64,000 bases of DNA from Tetrapyrgos nigripes (GCA_013368315.1 JAACJM010000279.1:1-64000); one strand, 5' to 3'. Numbered from the stretch's first letter, positions 33,456-43,470 are shown. Notes: a model not told the origin generated them from the sequence alone. Numbers and translations: made by a program.

Positions 33456-36400
33456 TCAAGCGGATATCCCTAGTAATCGGGAGAAACGCTTGATCTTATC
33501 AGCGGAGAGAGCTTTCGTAAGTATATCCGCAAGTTGATCATTAGTTGACACATGTTTAACTCGTATGTATTGTTGATGTATCCGATCAGTAAGGAAGTTT
33601 TTACGGATATTGAAATGTTTAGTTCTCTGAGTATGTTGTTCTTCAGGAGCACGTATAATTGCCAAAGTAGATGCACTATCTGAGTTGATAAGTACTGGCT
33701 CCTGTTCGGTATTTAGAATTTCTTCTATAAAACCTTTCAAATAAATAGCTTCTTGTGAGGCATGAGTGAGTGCGCATAGTTCAGCCTCAGTAACTGATAA
33801 AGTTACCAGTGTGCCTCGCTTACTTGACCAAGAAATAAGCGATTCAGCAAATTTGAATGCATAGCCCATGATTGGTTTATTGCCATACGTGGACATACCA
33901 TCAGAGTCGGCAAATCCATAAGTAGAAGTAATAGTAGGGCTCCCTAGGTTGAGCCAGTAATCGCAAGTTCCTTTTAGATAAAGATAGCATTGTTTAGCTG
34001 CAGCGTAATGCTCTTCACCTGGATCATTAAGGTATCTTGCTAGTTGACCAGTACAATATGCAATGTCTGGCCTAGTACAGTCAGCGACATATCGTAAACC
34101 ACCGACTAGTGACATATAGTGTTTAATAGCAGCGGCGTCCCGTTGCGGTTCGCTCCCAGGTCTAGGGCTAAGATTTTGCCCGGGTAGCATAGGTGTACGG
34201 CGTGTATGTAATTGGTCAAAATTGTATCGTTTGAGAATATTCTCAATGTAATGTTTCTGACGGAGTTTAATAGTATGATTATTCCTATCTCGTTGAATTT
34301 CCATACCGAGAATCCAGTGGATTTCTCCACCGTCAGTGACTTGGACGTGTCCACTAAGTGCAGTAACAAAAGCTTGCGCAGTAGCTTTGTTGATAGTACA
34401 TAAAGTAATGTCATCAATGTGACAAGATAGTATTAAAATGAGTTTATTCTCATGATATCGGTAAAATACCGCATTATCGTAAGTAGACTTCTTAAGTCCT
34501 AGTAGCTTTATGAGAATATTGCATAATTTTTCATACCATCGACGACCAGCTTGTTTCAACCCATATAGAGTCTTTCTGAGTTTAAGTACGTAGCCTTCAG
34601 GTAAGTTAGGTAGTAAATTACCCGGAGGTGGACGAAGGTATAATGTTTCCTCGTCAGTAATGTTTCCGTAAAGATAGGCAGATTTAATATCAATCTGAGT
34701 AGTTTCATAGTCTAATGAAGCTGCAAGAGCAAGTATAAAACGTGTACTGCTCATGCGTGCTACAGGGGCAAAGATATCATTTGCGTAGTAATCAATGCCT
34801 TCTTGTTGACTAAAGCCTTGTGCTACTAGTCTAGATTTCAATTTGGTTTGTTTGCCAAGTTCATACTTAGTTTTGTAGACAAATCTGGAACCAATGATAT
34901 TCGCATCAGCAGGAGGTTTGACGTATTCCCAGGTTCCTAGACTTTCTAGAGATTCTATCTCAGCTTTCATGGAATCAAACCATGCATCACGTTGTGGATG
35001 ATTGAGTACATCCTTGAATGAAATTGGATCGCCAACGTTATCAGCATAGTAAACATTGAATTCTGTTAAGAAGAAAGCAATGTTTTGTTCAACTTCATCG
35101 TAGAGTAAACCTCTGGCTTCTTGGATCCTTTTTGATCGTCTTGGGCCATCAGGTTGTTTAGTTTCGTCTTCGTCAACATCCATTGGTTCAGGTTCGTGTT
35201 CCTGAGAAGTTGGAGTTTCAGTTGTATTTTCTTCTGTAGTTTCTAATGGTTCTTGATTTTTGTTTTGTAACTCCCCTTCAACTTGCGATTTGGACGTTAA
35301 GAATTGCAAGTTGCGTTCTACATTCACTTTAGTACCAAAGTAGACATAATGGCCTTTTGAATGATCGTCAAAGCCTAACCAAACTCCACGTTTTCCTTTA
35401 GCAGTTAGTTTACTAGTTCTTGCTTCGTCATATACAATGCAAGGTGTACCAAAGCTATGTAGATTGTCTAAGTTTGCGTTAACACCGTAACGTTTAAAAT
35501 AGGGAGTTTGCATTTTTAATGCAGTTTTCGGAGATCTATTAAGTATGTACATAGTATAAAGTCCTGCATGCCACCATAAACGATTAGGTAGTTTTCCAGT
35601 ATGCAGATTAACACGAATACCATTCATGATATGTTGATGTATGTTTTCAGCAACTCCGTTTTGCTGAGGCGTGTCATGAACTGTATAACGTGCAATTGTA
35701 CCTTGTGCTTTCAGGTAGTTTTTGAATGCACCCGAAGTAAATACGGCATCGTTGTCTGATTGTAGAATTTTAACTTTGATACCATATTGCGTAAATAGTT
35801 CAGTAGTAAATGTAACCCATTGGGTATAGGCTTCGTCTTTTGTTTTAAGTGGAGATAATATTAACCAACGCGTACAGTCGTCGACGATGGTTAACCAGTA
35901 TTTGTAGCCTTCAATAGAGGCAGTTCGTAATGGACCAAATATATCAATATGAAAATGGTCTCCGAAGTTTTCTGCTAATTCTGAAGTACGTTGTTTCGGA
36001 ACAGAAAGTCTGTGTATATTATTGATGATGCAGTCTTCGCATTGAGTTTCTGTCCAATCATCAATAATGATTGTAATAATAGATTTATCTGTTTTTAGTA
36101 ATGTTTTTAGATTTGTATAACTCATATGACCAATTTGTTTGTGAAGTTCGTATAAACTTAAAGTAGCAACGTTATCACTCAATTTTTTAGTTGTGATGGA
36201 GTAAAGTTTGGCGCTCTCGTGTATAACGCCAATGAAATTGTCCTTGTCATTACGTATTATACATAAATGATCATGAAAAGTAAAAGTATAGTCCGCTTTT
36301 TGTGAAATACTGATTAAAGTAAACGGAAGTTTTGAGTTATAGTATACATTTTTAAGAGTGATCGATGAAGACTCACCATTGTCCTTCCTAATTTCTACCT

Positions 36401-37922
36401 GCATATCGCCTGCTAATCGAAGATCTAGATGCTCTGAATTGGCAACAGTTAAAGTTATGGCAGGCGTAGTATGAACGTTAAAAAGTAAGTTAAGATACGG
36501 TGTACAGTGTATAGTAGCACCAGAATCAATGATATGCGTATGATCTTGGTCAGAGATCGCGGTAAAAGCAGGTAGGGAAATATGATGACTCACTGGAGTC
36601 TCTGAGTCTTCCATCTCAACGTCGCCCGAAGAAATCGACTGTACCCAGTCCGATTGCAAAGTTGACGTAGTCGCAATTTGAGAAGAAGAAGACGCAGGCA
36701 TGGAGATGGCAACTGATGCATTCTCCTTGGTCTTGCCTTTGTTGGATTGTTTAGTAATCCCTTTCTTCTTCATAGCTTCTTTGGACTTTTCAGTCCAAGG
36801 TTCTGGGCACGTCAGGGTCGTATGACCCATCTTGTTGCAGTTGAAGCACTTCCGATCCTTTTTGACATCAGAAGGCTTCTGGAACGGCGCTGCGGCGTTA
36901 GCGCGTTCCCCTTTTGACTTGTCCGATCGTTGAGTACCGCCTTGACTAGTGCTACCGGACTTCTTGTCGGACTTCTTCGAAGGATACGTTCGAGCATTGC
37001 TCAAACGATAGTTAGTGAATTCCTTCTTTAGCCGCGCAATGAGGTCGACGGCTCTGTATACGGGTTTCTCCCCTTCAGCTGCAGTAGTGGCATCCCATGT
37101 AGCTGCAGCTGCATCCACAGTTGCTTCGTAAGAACTGCGAACAAAGTGATAGTGTGGAGGAATAATCCCCACTAGAGCTGAGTAAAAGACTTGATCTGAG
37201 ACATCTATGTCTCTCTTCTTGATAGAAGCCCACAGATCCTGAGCTTCGTCGAGGAGCTTATCAAACTCCCAGACTGGTTTACGTAAGTTGAAGAGTTTCC
37301 ACAGCTCGTTAGACTCTTGAACTGTGGATGAAGGGTCGAAACGTTGCTTGAGCTTGTTGATAAGCTTGATCGCATCCGACTCTTCGATGTAGTGGATCAT
37401 GATTTTATCATCAATCTTGCCTGTAATAGCGTTAAAACAGGCTAGTTTGACAGTATTACCAGGATGTAACCCGGAACTTTTAAAGTGTTGGTGACGAATC
37501 ACCCGTATAGCATTATTAACGCGGAAGTACCACATCTTCCAATTCTCACTGCCAGTAAGAACTGTCAGGGAATCAAAAGCTTTGTTGATGTCGCTGAGCG
37601 GCATCACGTAGTTGGGGTTTGTGTTTTCGGGCACAGATAATGCGACCGACGAAGTAGAGGTAGATGGAGGAGATGATGGTGAAGTAGGGGCAGTATCCCG
37701 GACATCAGTCCTAGTATTTTCGCCAGCATCAGACATAATGGGATCAAGTGGGAATGGAAGAGGGTTTTGGAAGAGAGGATCAAGTGGTTGTGCTTGCGAA
37801 GTGGATGATACGGGCGGAGTAGGAGTTTGGGTACCAGAGGGGTGTGCACTAGAGTGGCGACTAGTAGTAGGAAGTGGGATATCTGGGGCTGATCCTTGAG
37901 ATCGAGTTTGTCGACTAGTCAT
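33456..37922 (-). CDS. gag-pol: Copia gag-pol polyprotein, 1488 aa
   Basis: Single open frame. Gag with zinc knuckle CFNCNKMGHTTLTC (about residue 357); aspartic protease IIDSGATIHCT (about 464); integrase HHCC region (HKQIGHMSYTNL...CEDC, about 590-625) and DDE core (FHIDIFGP about 657, LQSDNDAVF about 720, QQNGVAEN about 755); reverse transcriptase from about 1010 (IIGSRFVYKTKY, TQIDIKSAYLYG) with HIDDI at about 1170 where YVDD is usual; RNase H (DSDGMSTYGNKP, SVTEAELCAL) at the C-terminus. The order PR-INT-RT-RH defines Ty1/Copia. No stop codon or frameshift, so the element may be competent or only recently silenced. Confidence 0.97.
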   Translation of the reverse strand: MTSRQTRSQGSAPDIPLPTTSRHSSAHPSGTQTPTPPVSSTSQAQPLDPLFQNPLPFPLDPIMSDAGENTRTDVRDTAPTSPSSPPSTSTSSVALSVPENTNPNYVMPLSDINKAFDSLTVLTGSENWKMWYFRVNNAIRVIRHQHFKSSGLHPGNTVKLACFNAITGKIDDKIMIHYIEESDAIKLINKLKQRFDPSSTVQESNELWKLFNLRKPVWEFDKLLDEAQDLWASIKKRDIDVSDQVFYSALVGIIPPHYHFVRSSYEATVDAAAATWDATTAAEGEKPVYRAVDLIARLKKEFTNYRLSNARTYPSKKSDKKSGSTSQGGTQRSDKSKGERANAAAPFQKPSDVKKDRKCFNCNKMGHTTLTCPEPWTEKSKEAMKKKGITKQSNKGKTKENASVAISMPASSSSQIATTSTLQSDWVQSISSGDVEMEDSETPVSHHISLPAFTAISDQDHTHIIDSGATIHCTPYLNLLFNVHTTPAITLTVANSEHLDLRLAGDMQVEIRKDNGESSSITLKNVYYNSKLPFTLISISQKADYTFTFHDHLCIIRNDKDNFIGVIHESAKLYSITTKKLSDNVATLSLYELHKQIGHMSYTNLKTLLKTDKSIITIIIDDWTETQCEDCIINNIHRLSVPKQRTSELAENFGDHFHIDIFGPLRTASIEGYKYWLTIVDDCTRWLILSPLKTKDEAYTQWVTFTTELFTQYGIKVKILQSDNDAVFTSGAFKNYLKAQGTIARYTVHDTPQQNGVAENIHQHIMNGIRVNLHTGKLPNRLWWHAGLYTMYILNRSPKTALKMQTPYFKRYGVNANLDNLHSFGTPCIVYDEARTSKLTAKGKRGVWLGFDDHSKGHYVYFGTKVNVERNLQFLTSKSQVEGELQNKNQEPLETTEENTTETPTSQEHEPEPMDVDEDETKQPDGPRRSKRIQEARGLLYDEVEQNIAFFLTEFNVYYADNVGDPISFKDVLNHPQRDAWFDSMKAEIESLESLGTWEYVKPPADANIIGSRFVYKTKYELGKQTKLKSRLVAQGFSQQEGIDYYANDIFAPVARMSSTRFILALAASLDYETTQIDIKSAYLYGNITDEETLYLRPPPGNLLPNLPEGYVLKLRKTLYGLKQAGRRWYEKLCNILIKLLGLKKSTYDNAVFYRYHENKLILILSCHIDDITLCTINKATAQAFVTALSGHVQVTDGGEIHWILGMEIQRDRNNHTIKLRQKHYIENILKRYNFDQLHTRRTPMLPGQNLSPRPGSEPQRDAAAIKHYMSLVGGLRYVADCTRPDIAYCTGQLARYLNDPGEEHYAAAKQCYLYLKGTCDYWLNLGSPTITSTYGFADSDGMSTYGNKPIMGYAFKFAESLISWSSKRGTLVTLSVTEAELCALTHASQEAIYLKGFIEEILNTEQEPVLINSDSASTLAIIRAPEEQHTQRTKHFNIRKNFLTDRIHQQYIRVKHVSTNDQLADILTKALSADKIKRFSRLLGISA

Positions 37923-38015
37923 ATACTAGTCCAAGAACAGAGTACGAGTAGAGAGTAAAGCAGAGTAGAACAAGTGTTTATCGGAGTTATAGCAAGCTAG
38001 GCGGGGCCCATAACC

Positions 38016-38250
38016 TATTAGACTTAGGTTATCTTAGCTAATAGTCTTAGTGAAAGTCACAAAGTGGGGGGTAAGAGCGTGCAAACGTATCTCGCTTGAC
38101 TCTCAAGTATATATCATTAATCAGAGTAGTATAACAATATAAATAGTCTAAGTATATCCGTATGATCATTTGACCGTATGTCCGCAGTACCTGATTGATG
38201 CCGTATGCATAATAGCTTAGTAACTTGATCGTTATCATTAAATTCCAACA
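38016..38250 (-). repeat. 5' LTR of the Copia element (235 bp)
   Basis: Promoter LTR in element orientation. Directly inside it (minus strand) is GGTTATGGGCCCCGCC, in the primer-binding-site position; I did not assign the tRNA. Confidence 0.92.
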
Positions 38251-38703
38251 CAGGGGAATGAGACAGAAAGTGATAGTGAAGGCGAACAGAGTGACTCTGA
38301 GGATGATGAGTCAAGTATAGCTGATTCTGATGGCAGCGATATTGAGGATCAGCTCTACAATGACGAATTTGAAGATGAATCTGATGATGAGGAATTGGGA
38401 CAACTCAAAGGTGAGCTATATGGTTCCCTGATACCATTTCTGGTTTACATTGAGATGTATGCAGATGGCATAGCTGAAGGTATCACTTCACAATTTCATC
38501 ATGCCCCAGTCGCAGTTCCAAAACATTCTGATCCCTTTGAAACTACATCACAAAAGACTGTGTTTCATCAAGCACTAGCAACTTGTGTATGTGAAAATAT
38601 ATTTCCTGCAGGCTATAACATCAAGGAGGATGAATGGGATGAACATGGGTATCCTGCAGTGGAAATTCTGCGATCAGGGCGCAAAGGAGCTAAAGAGCTA
38701 TGA

Positions 38704-39278
38704 GTACCCCTACCAAAAAATATTTGGCTACCTCGAGCACAATTTTGGGTTCAGGCTTTAGTATGTATGCAGGAGACCTTATATTCTGGAAAAAAATAGT
38801 AAATAATGATGTATCTCTCGCTTGGAGGAAACCCAACGTTAATCAAGTCGCAATTCTCCTATCCATAATTCAGGAGGTCACCCTTTTACTTCATGTATTA
38901 CTGGGTTCAAAAATAACTGGCAAATTCGCTGTCCCCGACTCCGACCGAAGGGAGGAGAGGGACTGTCCAACCGAGTGGAGCTGCCACCTCTGCCGAAGGG
39001 AGTTTGAATCTGATGGAGATCTCCAGATGATCTTCAAAACGTTCTCTGTAACAATATTTGTATACGTAACATACCAACAATAAATCTACATCTGACTATA
39101 ACTATACTGCCTGGAGTCAGGGAGTGGCGCACCTGTGCGCCGTTTAGATAGATGGCAAAAATGCGTGACTCATGTGAAACTGGGGGTTGAAATAGCGGAG
39201 TTTGAATCTCAACTCTTTTTCCATCACCTTCCATCACCTTCGTTCTACTCTATACCCACACTCTTTTTACCCAATTCC
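38704..39278. other. Spacer inside the 15-kb element
   Basis: No gene. Probably 3' UTR of the integrase gene and promoter of the 495-aa gene. A short palindromic GTGGCGCACCTGTGCGCC lies at 39123-39140. Confidence 0.4.
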
Positions 39279-40924
39279 ATGAAGCGTATCCATAGAAGGC
39301 CCGATCAATCCGATGATGATTCTGAGCCTGAAAACCGCTGCCCAAAACGTACCAAAACCAAGGGATCTGGCAAGGCCAACCATGACGTTGATGTCGAGCT
39401 GGGCAAAGTAATGACCAACATCCGACACATCTCAGAAAGTCAAACCCCCAAATCACGCAAATCCAAGAAATACCTACCCAATCTGCCGTTGTCGTTGTTG
39501 AAAGATGCCAGCGAAGAAGCTAACCAGGGCCTGAAGTCCAAGACGCGTGACTCTGGCAAGGTGAAGGCTGTCGTCCCTGTTGACAAGAATCAAGCTTGCC
39601 CATCAGGAAAGGTACATCATCAGTATTTGTCTTTCTTTTCATTTATCTTTTGCAGGGCCTCCACGTTGGTGCTCTTGCAGTGCTTCCCTGTGGTATCAAA
39701 CAGATCGAGGTGAGCAAGAGTTTTTTACTATTATCTGAACATACTGATCTTCAATTCTATAGTCGTTTCCCTTCTTTGAGCTGGAAGAACCCGTCACTGG
39801 GCTCACAATGGTCAAGATACATGAACTCGAAGCCAAGGGCTTGGCTGCAACAGACTTCGAGGAGGGCTATTATATCAGCGAGAACGATACACCTCTTGAA
39901 ACCAAACTCCCACGTCCCTTTCATTTCTTCAACGCACACGAACGTGTTGACAATCCATTTCATCAACCCGGCGTTCACCCTCGAGTCCAGGTCAGGTGCT
40001 TGCCTGTTGTACTCTGTGTGAAGGACGATCGCCGTATGATGCTTGTTCCCGGTCTCTCTGGTCTTTTTCCCAATGGGAAGGTCATCAAAATTAACTGTGG
40101 TTCGAAGCGCAACAGCCCCTGGGGAGAGAACGCCCTTGTTTTTGGTTTGTCTCTGTTGTTTTGTTTGTATTCCAGATCTAACTGTTGCATAGCTTCCGTT
40201 GCAACTGTACCTGATGACCTGATTACCGCATGGATCACTGGCCTTGATCCTAATCCTTACTCATACATGGTTGAACCATCTAGTCCCAGGCCGAAGGGCA
40301 AAGGCAAAGGCAAAGCTGTTAATCATAGTTCCAGCCCTGATGATGATGATGGTGATGACGACTCCAATTATATAGCAGGGGACGACTCACATGATTCTGG
40401 AGAGGATGACGGAGGTAGTTCTGAAGCCGATGATGAGGGTGATGAAGGTAACAGCAGGGACAATGACGGAGATGATGGTGACAGTCTAAGAATAACAAGA
40501 TGTACGTGTTAACTCTCTAATCTTTGTTGATGAGAAGTTTTCATTGACTTGACTGCTCACAGCCATGACACGCAGCATGAAATCAAGCCGCTCAGTGCAT
40601 GCCTCTGGATCAGCAGGTCGCTCTTTGGCGCTGTCATCGGATTCCCATGTACATGCACCATCTGCTCATTCCAGTGCCATGTCATCTTTACAATTGGCTT
40701 CCTCCTCGTCTTCAGGTCCATCAGTTGCTCCAACCATTGATCAAGAGCCTATCATAATCAGTGATAATGAGTCTTGTCCTGATATTTATGATTCTACTCC
40801 ATCTCCCAAGCCTACAGTCTCCTACTTCACTCGTCGACTTGCAAATGACTTTCAGAATGACACGACTCTTGAGGAGACCAACATCTTCTCATCCGCTCCT
40901 CATAACTTCTCATTCAGCTTCTAG
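39279..40924 (+). CDS. Intact 495-aa element-borne protein of unknown function
   Basis: Four exons with good GT-AG borders: 39279-39611, 39656-39709, 39763-40501 and 40563-40924, total 1,488 nt including TAG. The N-terminus is basic (KRIHRRPDQS, CPKRTKTKGSGKA), suggesting nuclear or nucleic-acid binding. The central part (FPFFELEEPVTGLTMVKIHE, RPFHFFNAHERVDNPFHQPG) looks globular. It is followed by a basic patch (PKGKGKGKAV), a long acidic Asp/Ser/Glu tract and a Ser-rich tail. I do not recognise the family. It is the complete version of the truncated inverted copy at 27605-28999. Intactness inside an element full of broken genes suggests recent activity or selection. Confidence 0.75.
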
Positions 40925-41399
40925 TTTTATACTGACTATACATTTCTTGCTTTATCTTCGTCACCTCACTTTATACCCGCTGCTCCCATACGTTACTACT
41001 GGCCACTCTCATCATTACACACTATCTCCACCCGACGTTTACTTCGCATTTTCACGCATGATGTTTCATATCTTTTCTGACGCTCAGCTACACTACACTT
41101 ACAACACATTCCTTACATGACCCTTACATTACATTGGTTTGACTGACGTTCTCTACACTCATTTTCATTCATGCACACGACATTTCATGGGCTCAGCCAC
41201 ACTACACTAACACTATGCTCACTTAATTTTTACCGTTACATTCCTTTGATGGACCTTCTATACACTCGCTTTCAGGGACGATACTCAGTATTTTCTGCAC
41301 AGATGATCTTGCATATCTATACGGACACACGCTCAGCTACACAGATTTATTTATTTAGTTACTTATTTGCAGAGAGGGATTCTTGGTTCAGATAGAGTG
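40925..41399. other. Spacer, AT/TC-rich
   Basis: Downstream of the 495-aa gene. The words CTACACT, ACATTC and GCTCAGCTACAC recur several times at 41085-41340, a degenerate internal duplication. No gene. Confidence 0.4.
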
Positions 41400-41792
41400 C
41401 CGAATTGAAGATCACACTTCAATCTTTTTGTGAAAGATGGTCGATAGTGTGAACAGTCAGCCTTTGGGTGCGGATGAAGATCTCCCGGTGAGTGCAGATT
41501 GACTTTACATCAGTGCGGGAAGGAACTACTGTGAGTGCGGGAAGAAACTACTGTGAGTGTGGGAAGGAACTACTGGGAGTGCGGGGAGAAACTACTGTAA
41601 GTGCGGGAAGAAACTATTGCAAGTGCGGGGGAAAATATGGTAAGTACGGGGAATAATAAAAGTGCAAATTGAACAGCATAGGGTTTTGCCTCAGACCAGT
41701 CTGCCCCATTGTTACCCTTGACCCGTGAGGGTGGAGACGGGTTTCGATGGGGACAGGGATGGGTCAGAATTTTTTCCCCATGCTGTTCCCTA
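41400..41792 (-). repeat. Right terminal region of the 15-kb element
   Basis: Inverted relative to the left end: about nine spaced AGTGCGGG (CCCGCACT) motifs at 41470-41640, AGTGCAAATTGAACAGCATA, a G-rich stretch, and the terminus CATGCTGTTCCCTA. Direct repeats here follow a unit like GAGTGCGGGAAGAAACTACT. Confidence 0.82.
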
Positions 41793-41800
41793 TTTACATT

Positions 41801-43063
41801 GACCTGGAGGACATTGATATTGATCCTACTACCGTCGATGGCCTGACAGAGTATCTCGGAAGGAATCAGATGCTCGAATCCTTCTCGCTGCGTGGTGACA
41901 TGCAGTCTTCCAAAGTTGTCCTTGGATTTTTTCAGCCTTTGTATCAACTTGATCGATTTTGCACGCTTTCTCTGGGTGTTTCGTTCGAGGAAGACTTGAG
42001 TCAAGCTTTCCCCGTCTCTGAAGCTGACTATCAGGAGGGACATGGTAGCCCTAATGGTATCAGTCTTCCCACCGACCCCAGTCATTGGTTCCCAGGCCAG
42101 GTCCTAATTCTGCATGACCTGGACACCCTAAACTTGTTCTCCAATGCTCGTTACTTTGATTTATCCACAACATGACTAGAGGTGCATACATGTCCTTCAG
42201 ATGTGGATCACCTAGAGCTCCTAAATAGGTGCGCAGACCATGTCTCTATTTTGACTATTGATCCCTCATCTTGTGAGCTTATCCTCCTCCTCCTCCTCCA
42301 TTGAAAGCTGTCATTCATTGCGTTTTATCCCATGCACAGTGCTCGGCCCCAATGAACATCAAGATTTGGCCGAAGTCGACTTTTCACCTTTGCATTTGTT
42401 GCGTTTCAAAAAGCTAGAAAGCCTCAACTTCAAAGGGCTACAGTTTGACGATTATATGGGTGTCCAGCAGGGACATTTGATTCGTTCGATTTTGTGGGGA
42501 TTTGGATTTTTGGAAGCTTCTGACTCATCTAGTTCTTCTGAACAAGTCAACGACACGACGCTGACAGCTGTGCCGGCCCATTCAAGTCTTCACAGTCAGG
42601 ACTCGGACTCGGACTCGTATGCGAACGACTGTCCTAGTCACGGTGGTGATCATGACGGTGTCACTGTCAACCTTTGCTTTCACTTTTGCAATCCCAAGTT
42701 CTACGACTATTACAGCAGAGACAAAGAGTGGTACCAATTTCCCCAACAGGACAAGTATATTGCCAAACTGGATAGGAGGATTGCAGATGCTTTGTCTCGC
42801 ACCCGGCCTCAACGAGGAGGAGGAGGAGTTGGATGAAGCGGCTGAGGATCATATATCAGTACGACATGCACTACATGCTGAGCGAAGTTCCGATTGCGAG
42901 GTTGTGTCATGTCGAGAATTGGTTCTCGAAGATGAGGGAAAGTGGTCGTCAAAGTGGGGTTGAGGTTGTTTTTGAGGGTCTGGAGGACTGGTCTTATGTT
43001 GATCCTGATAAATATCCGGTCACAGTTCTGGAAGCCGGGTATTATGTATCAGACTTGGATTAG
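41801..43063 (+). pseudogene. F-box-type protein, 3' part
   Basis: Continuation of 25946-26571 after the TSD: DLEDIDIDPTTVDGLTEYL, QMLESFSLRGDMQSSKV, NLFSNARYFDLSTT. A TGA at 42173-42175 interrupts the frame, which then continues open (LEVHTCPSDVDHLELL) to a stop after a CTC-repeat at 42281-42300. Sense sequence goes on in another frame (LRFKKLESLNFKGLQFDDYM, 42400) and ends with HVENWFSKMRESGRQSGVEV to YYVSDLD at 43063. The LRR-like Leu spacing fits F-box/LRR proteins. Decayed by at least one stop and two frame changes in addition to the 15-kb insertion. Confidence 0.7.
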
Positions 43064-43080
43064 GATTCGGATTCAGAATG

Positions 43081-43470
43081 AATGATGAGAAGGAAGGAGG
43101 CTCGGGGAGATAATATTACCAAGTAGGACGATGCTTGGTAGTAAAGTGCACTCCGCACTTAAGAGGTGATCATGATCCCAGTGATGCATGTGTAATTTTA
43201 TATTCTATTCTATGAAAATCAAAGGATGCTTTCTCAGTTTGAGACGTTATCAAGACGGACAGGATTGCGCAATGCAGCAGGCGAGCACACCAACCTTGAG
43301 AGGTTTCCCGTTCCAGTGCTAATACTTGGCCACTCTGAGAGCTTGTCTTTCACGGTCAAAGTCATGTCACCTTTTCGAGTCTCCATCTCGAGTCTCGTAA
43401 GGTATAAGTAGGTTATGGTCACTGTAAGCTACTATAGGCTATAGCATCTATCCTCAAAATGATATGATAT
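43081..43470. other. Spacer downstream of the F-box relic
   Basis: No gene. Ends in a GATAT microsatellite (43460-43478) into which the next element inserted. Confidence 0.4.

Larger units (their letters stand above)
33215..38250 (-). mobile_element. Ty1/Copia retrotransposon, full length, intact
   Basis: 5,036 bp on the minus strand, flanked by 5-bp TSD CAGGG at 33210-33214 and 38251-38255. LTRs (33215-33448 and 38016-38250) start TGTTGG and end CTAATA in element orientation and differ by about two bases. The polypurine tract lies next to the 33448 end (AAGGGGAG on minus). The internal region holds one uninterrupted gag-pol frame. Near-identical LTRs indicate a very recent insertion, later than the loss of the integrase gene's TGA-free frame or close to it. 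Confidence 0.97.
31650..38703 (+). pseudogene. Integrase-core (DDE) protein of the agaric type, split by Copia
   Basis: Resembles the 'integrase core domain' proteins common in mushrooms. Exons as I read them: 31650-31969, 32009-32536, 32587-32771, 32825-33065, 33117-33214 continuing at 38256-38703. A DNA-binding helix-turn-helix-like part (ISQVELASALGIHQNTLSRY) precedes the catalytic core: Asp in SLWHIDGHHKLIRWG, Asp in [10 protein letters not shown], Glu in RIEQLWVEVG, i.e. a DDE triad. An acidic Ser/Asp/Glu tract and a conserved tail follow. Defects: TGA at 31734, a frameshift in a T-run near 32037, TGA at 32764 in place of the expected Trp, and the Copia insertion at 33214. The frame resumes exactly after removal of Copia and one TSD. 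Possibly the former transposase of the element or a nested one. Confidence 0.82.
26572..41792 (+). mobile_element. 15.2-kb TIR element with 8-bp TSD, carrying several genes
   Basis: Termini TAGGGAATAGCACGGG (left) and, as reverse complement of the right end, TAGGGAACAGCATGGG match at 14 of 16 positions. Flanks carry a perfect 8-bp duplication TTTACATT at 26564-26571 and 41793-41800. Taking out the insert and one TSD joins ...TSLEALYI to DLEDIDIDPTT in the interrupted F-box gene without a frame change. Terminus type (YARNG) and TSD length fit hAT-like transposition. Contents: CCCGCACT-rich subterminal regions, a 495-aa gene and its inverted truncated copy, a BTB gene, a broken integrase-type gene and a nested Copia element. 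Without Copia it would be about 10.2 kb. No hAT transposase and no tyrosine recombinase were recognised, so the mobilising enzyme is unknown. Confidence 0.85.

Noticed and set aside
39123..39140. Palindrome near 39.13 kb as an operator or terminator
   Set aside because: A single short palindrome in eukaryotic spacer DNA, with no supporting context.
26572..41792. Starship-type giant element
   Set aside because: No tyrosine-recombinase captain (DUF3435) gene was seen at either end, and TIRs with 8-bp TSD do not fit that mechanism.
26572..41792. Maverick/Polinton element because of size and an integrase gene
   Set aside because: No family B DNA polymerase, packaging ATPase, protease or capsid genes; TSD is 8 bp, not 6, and the termini do not start with AG.
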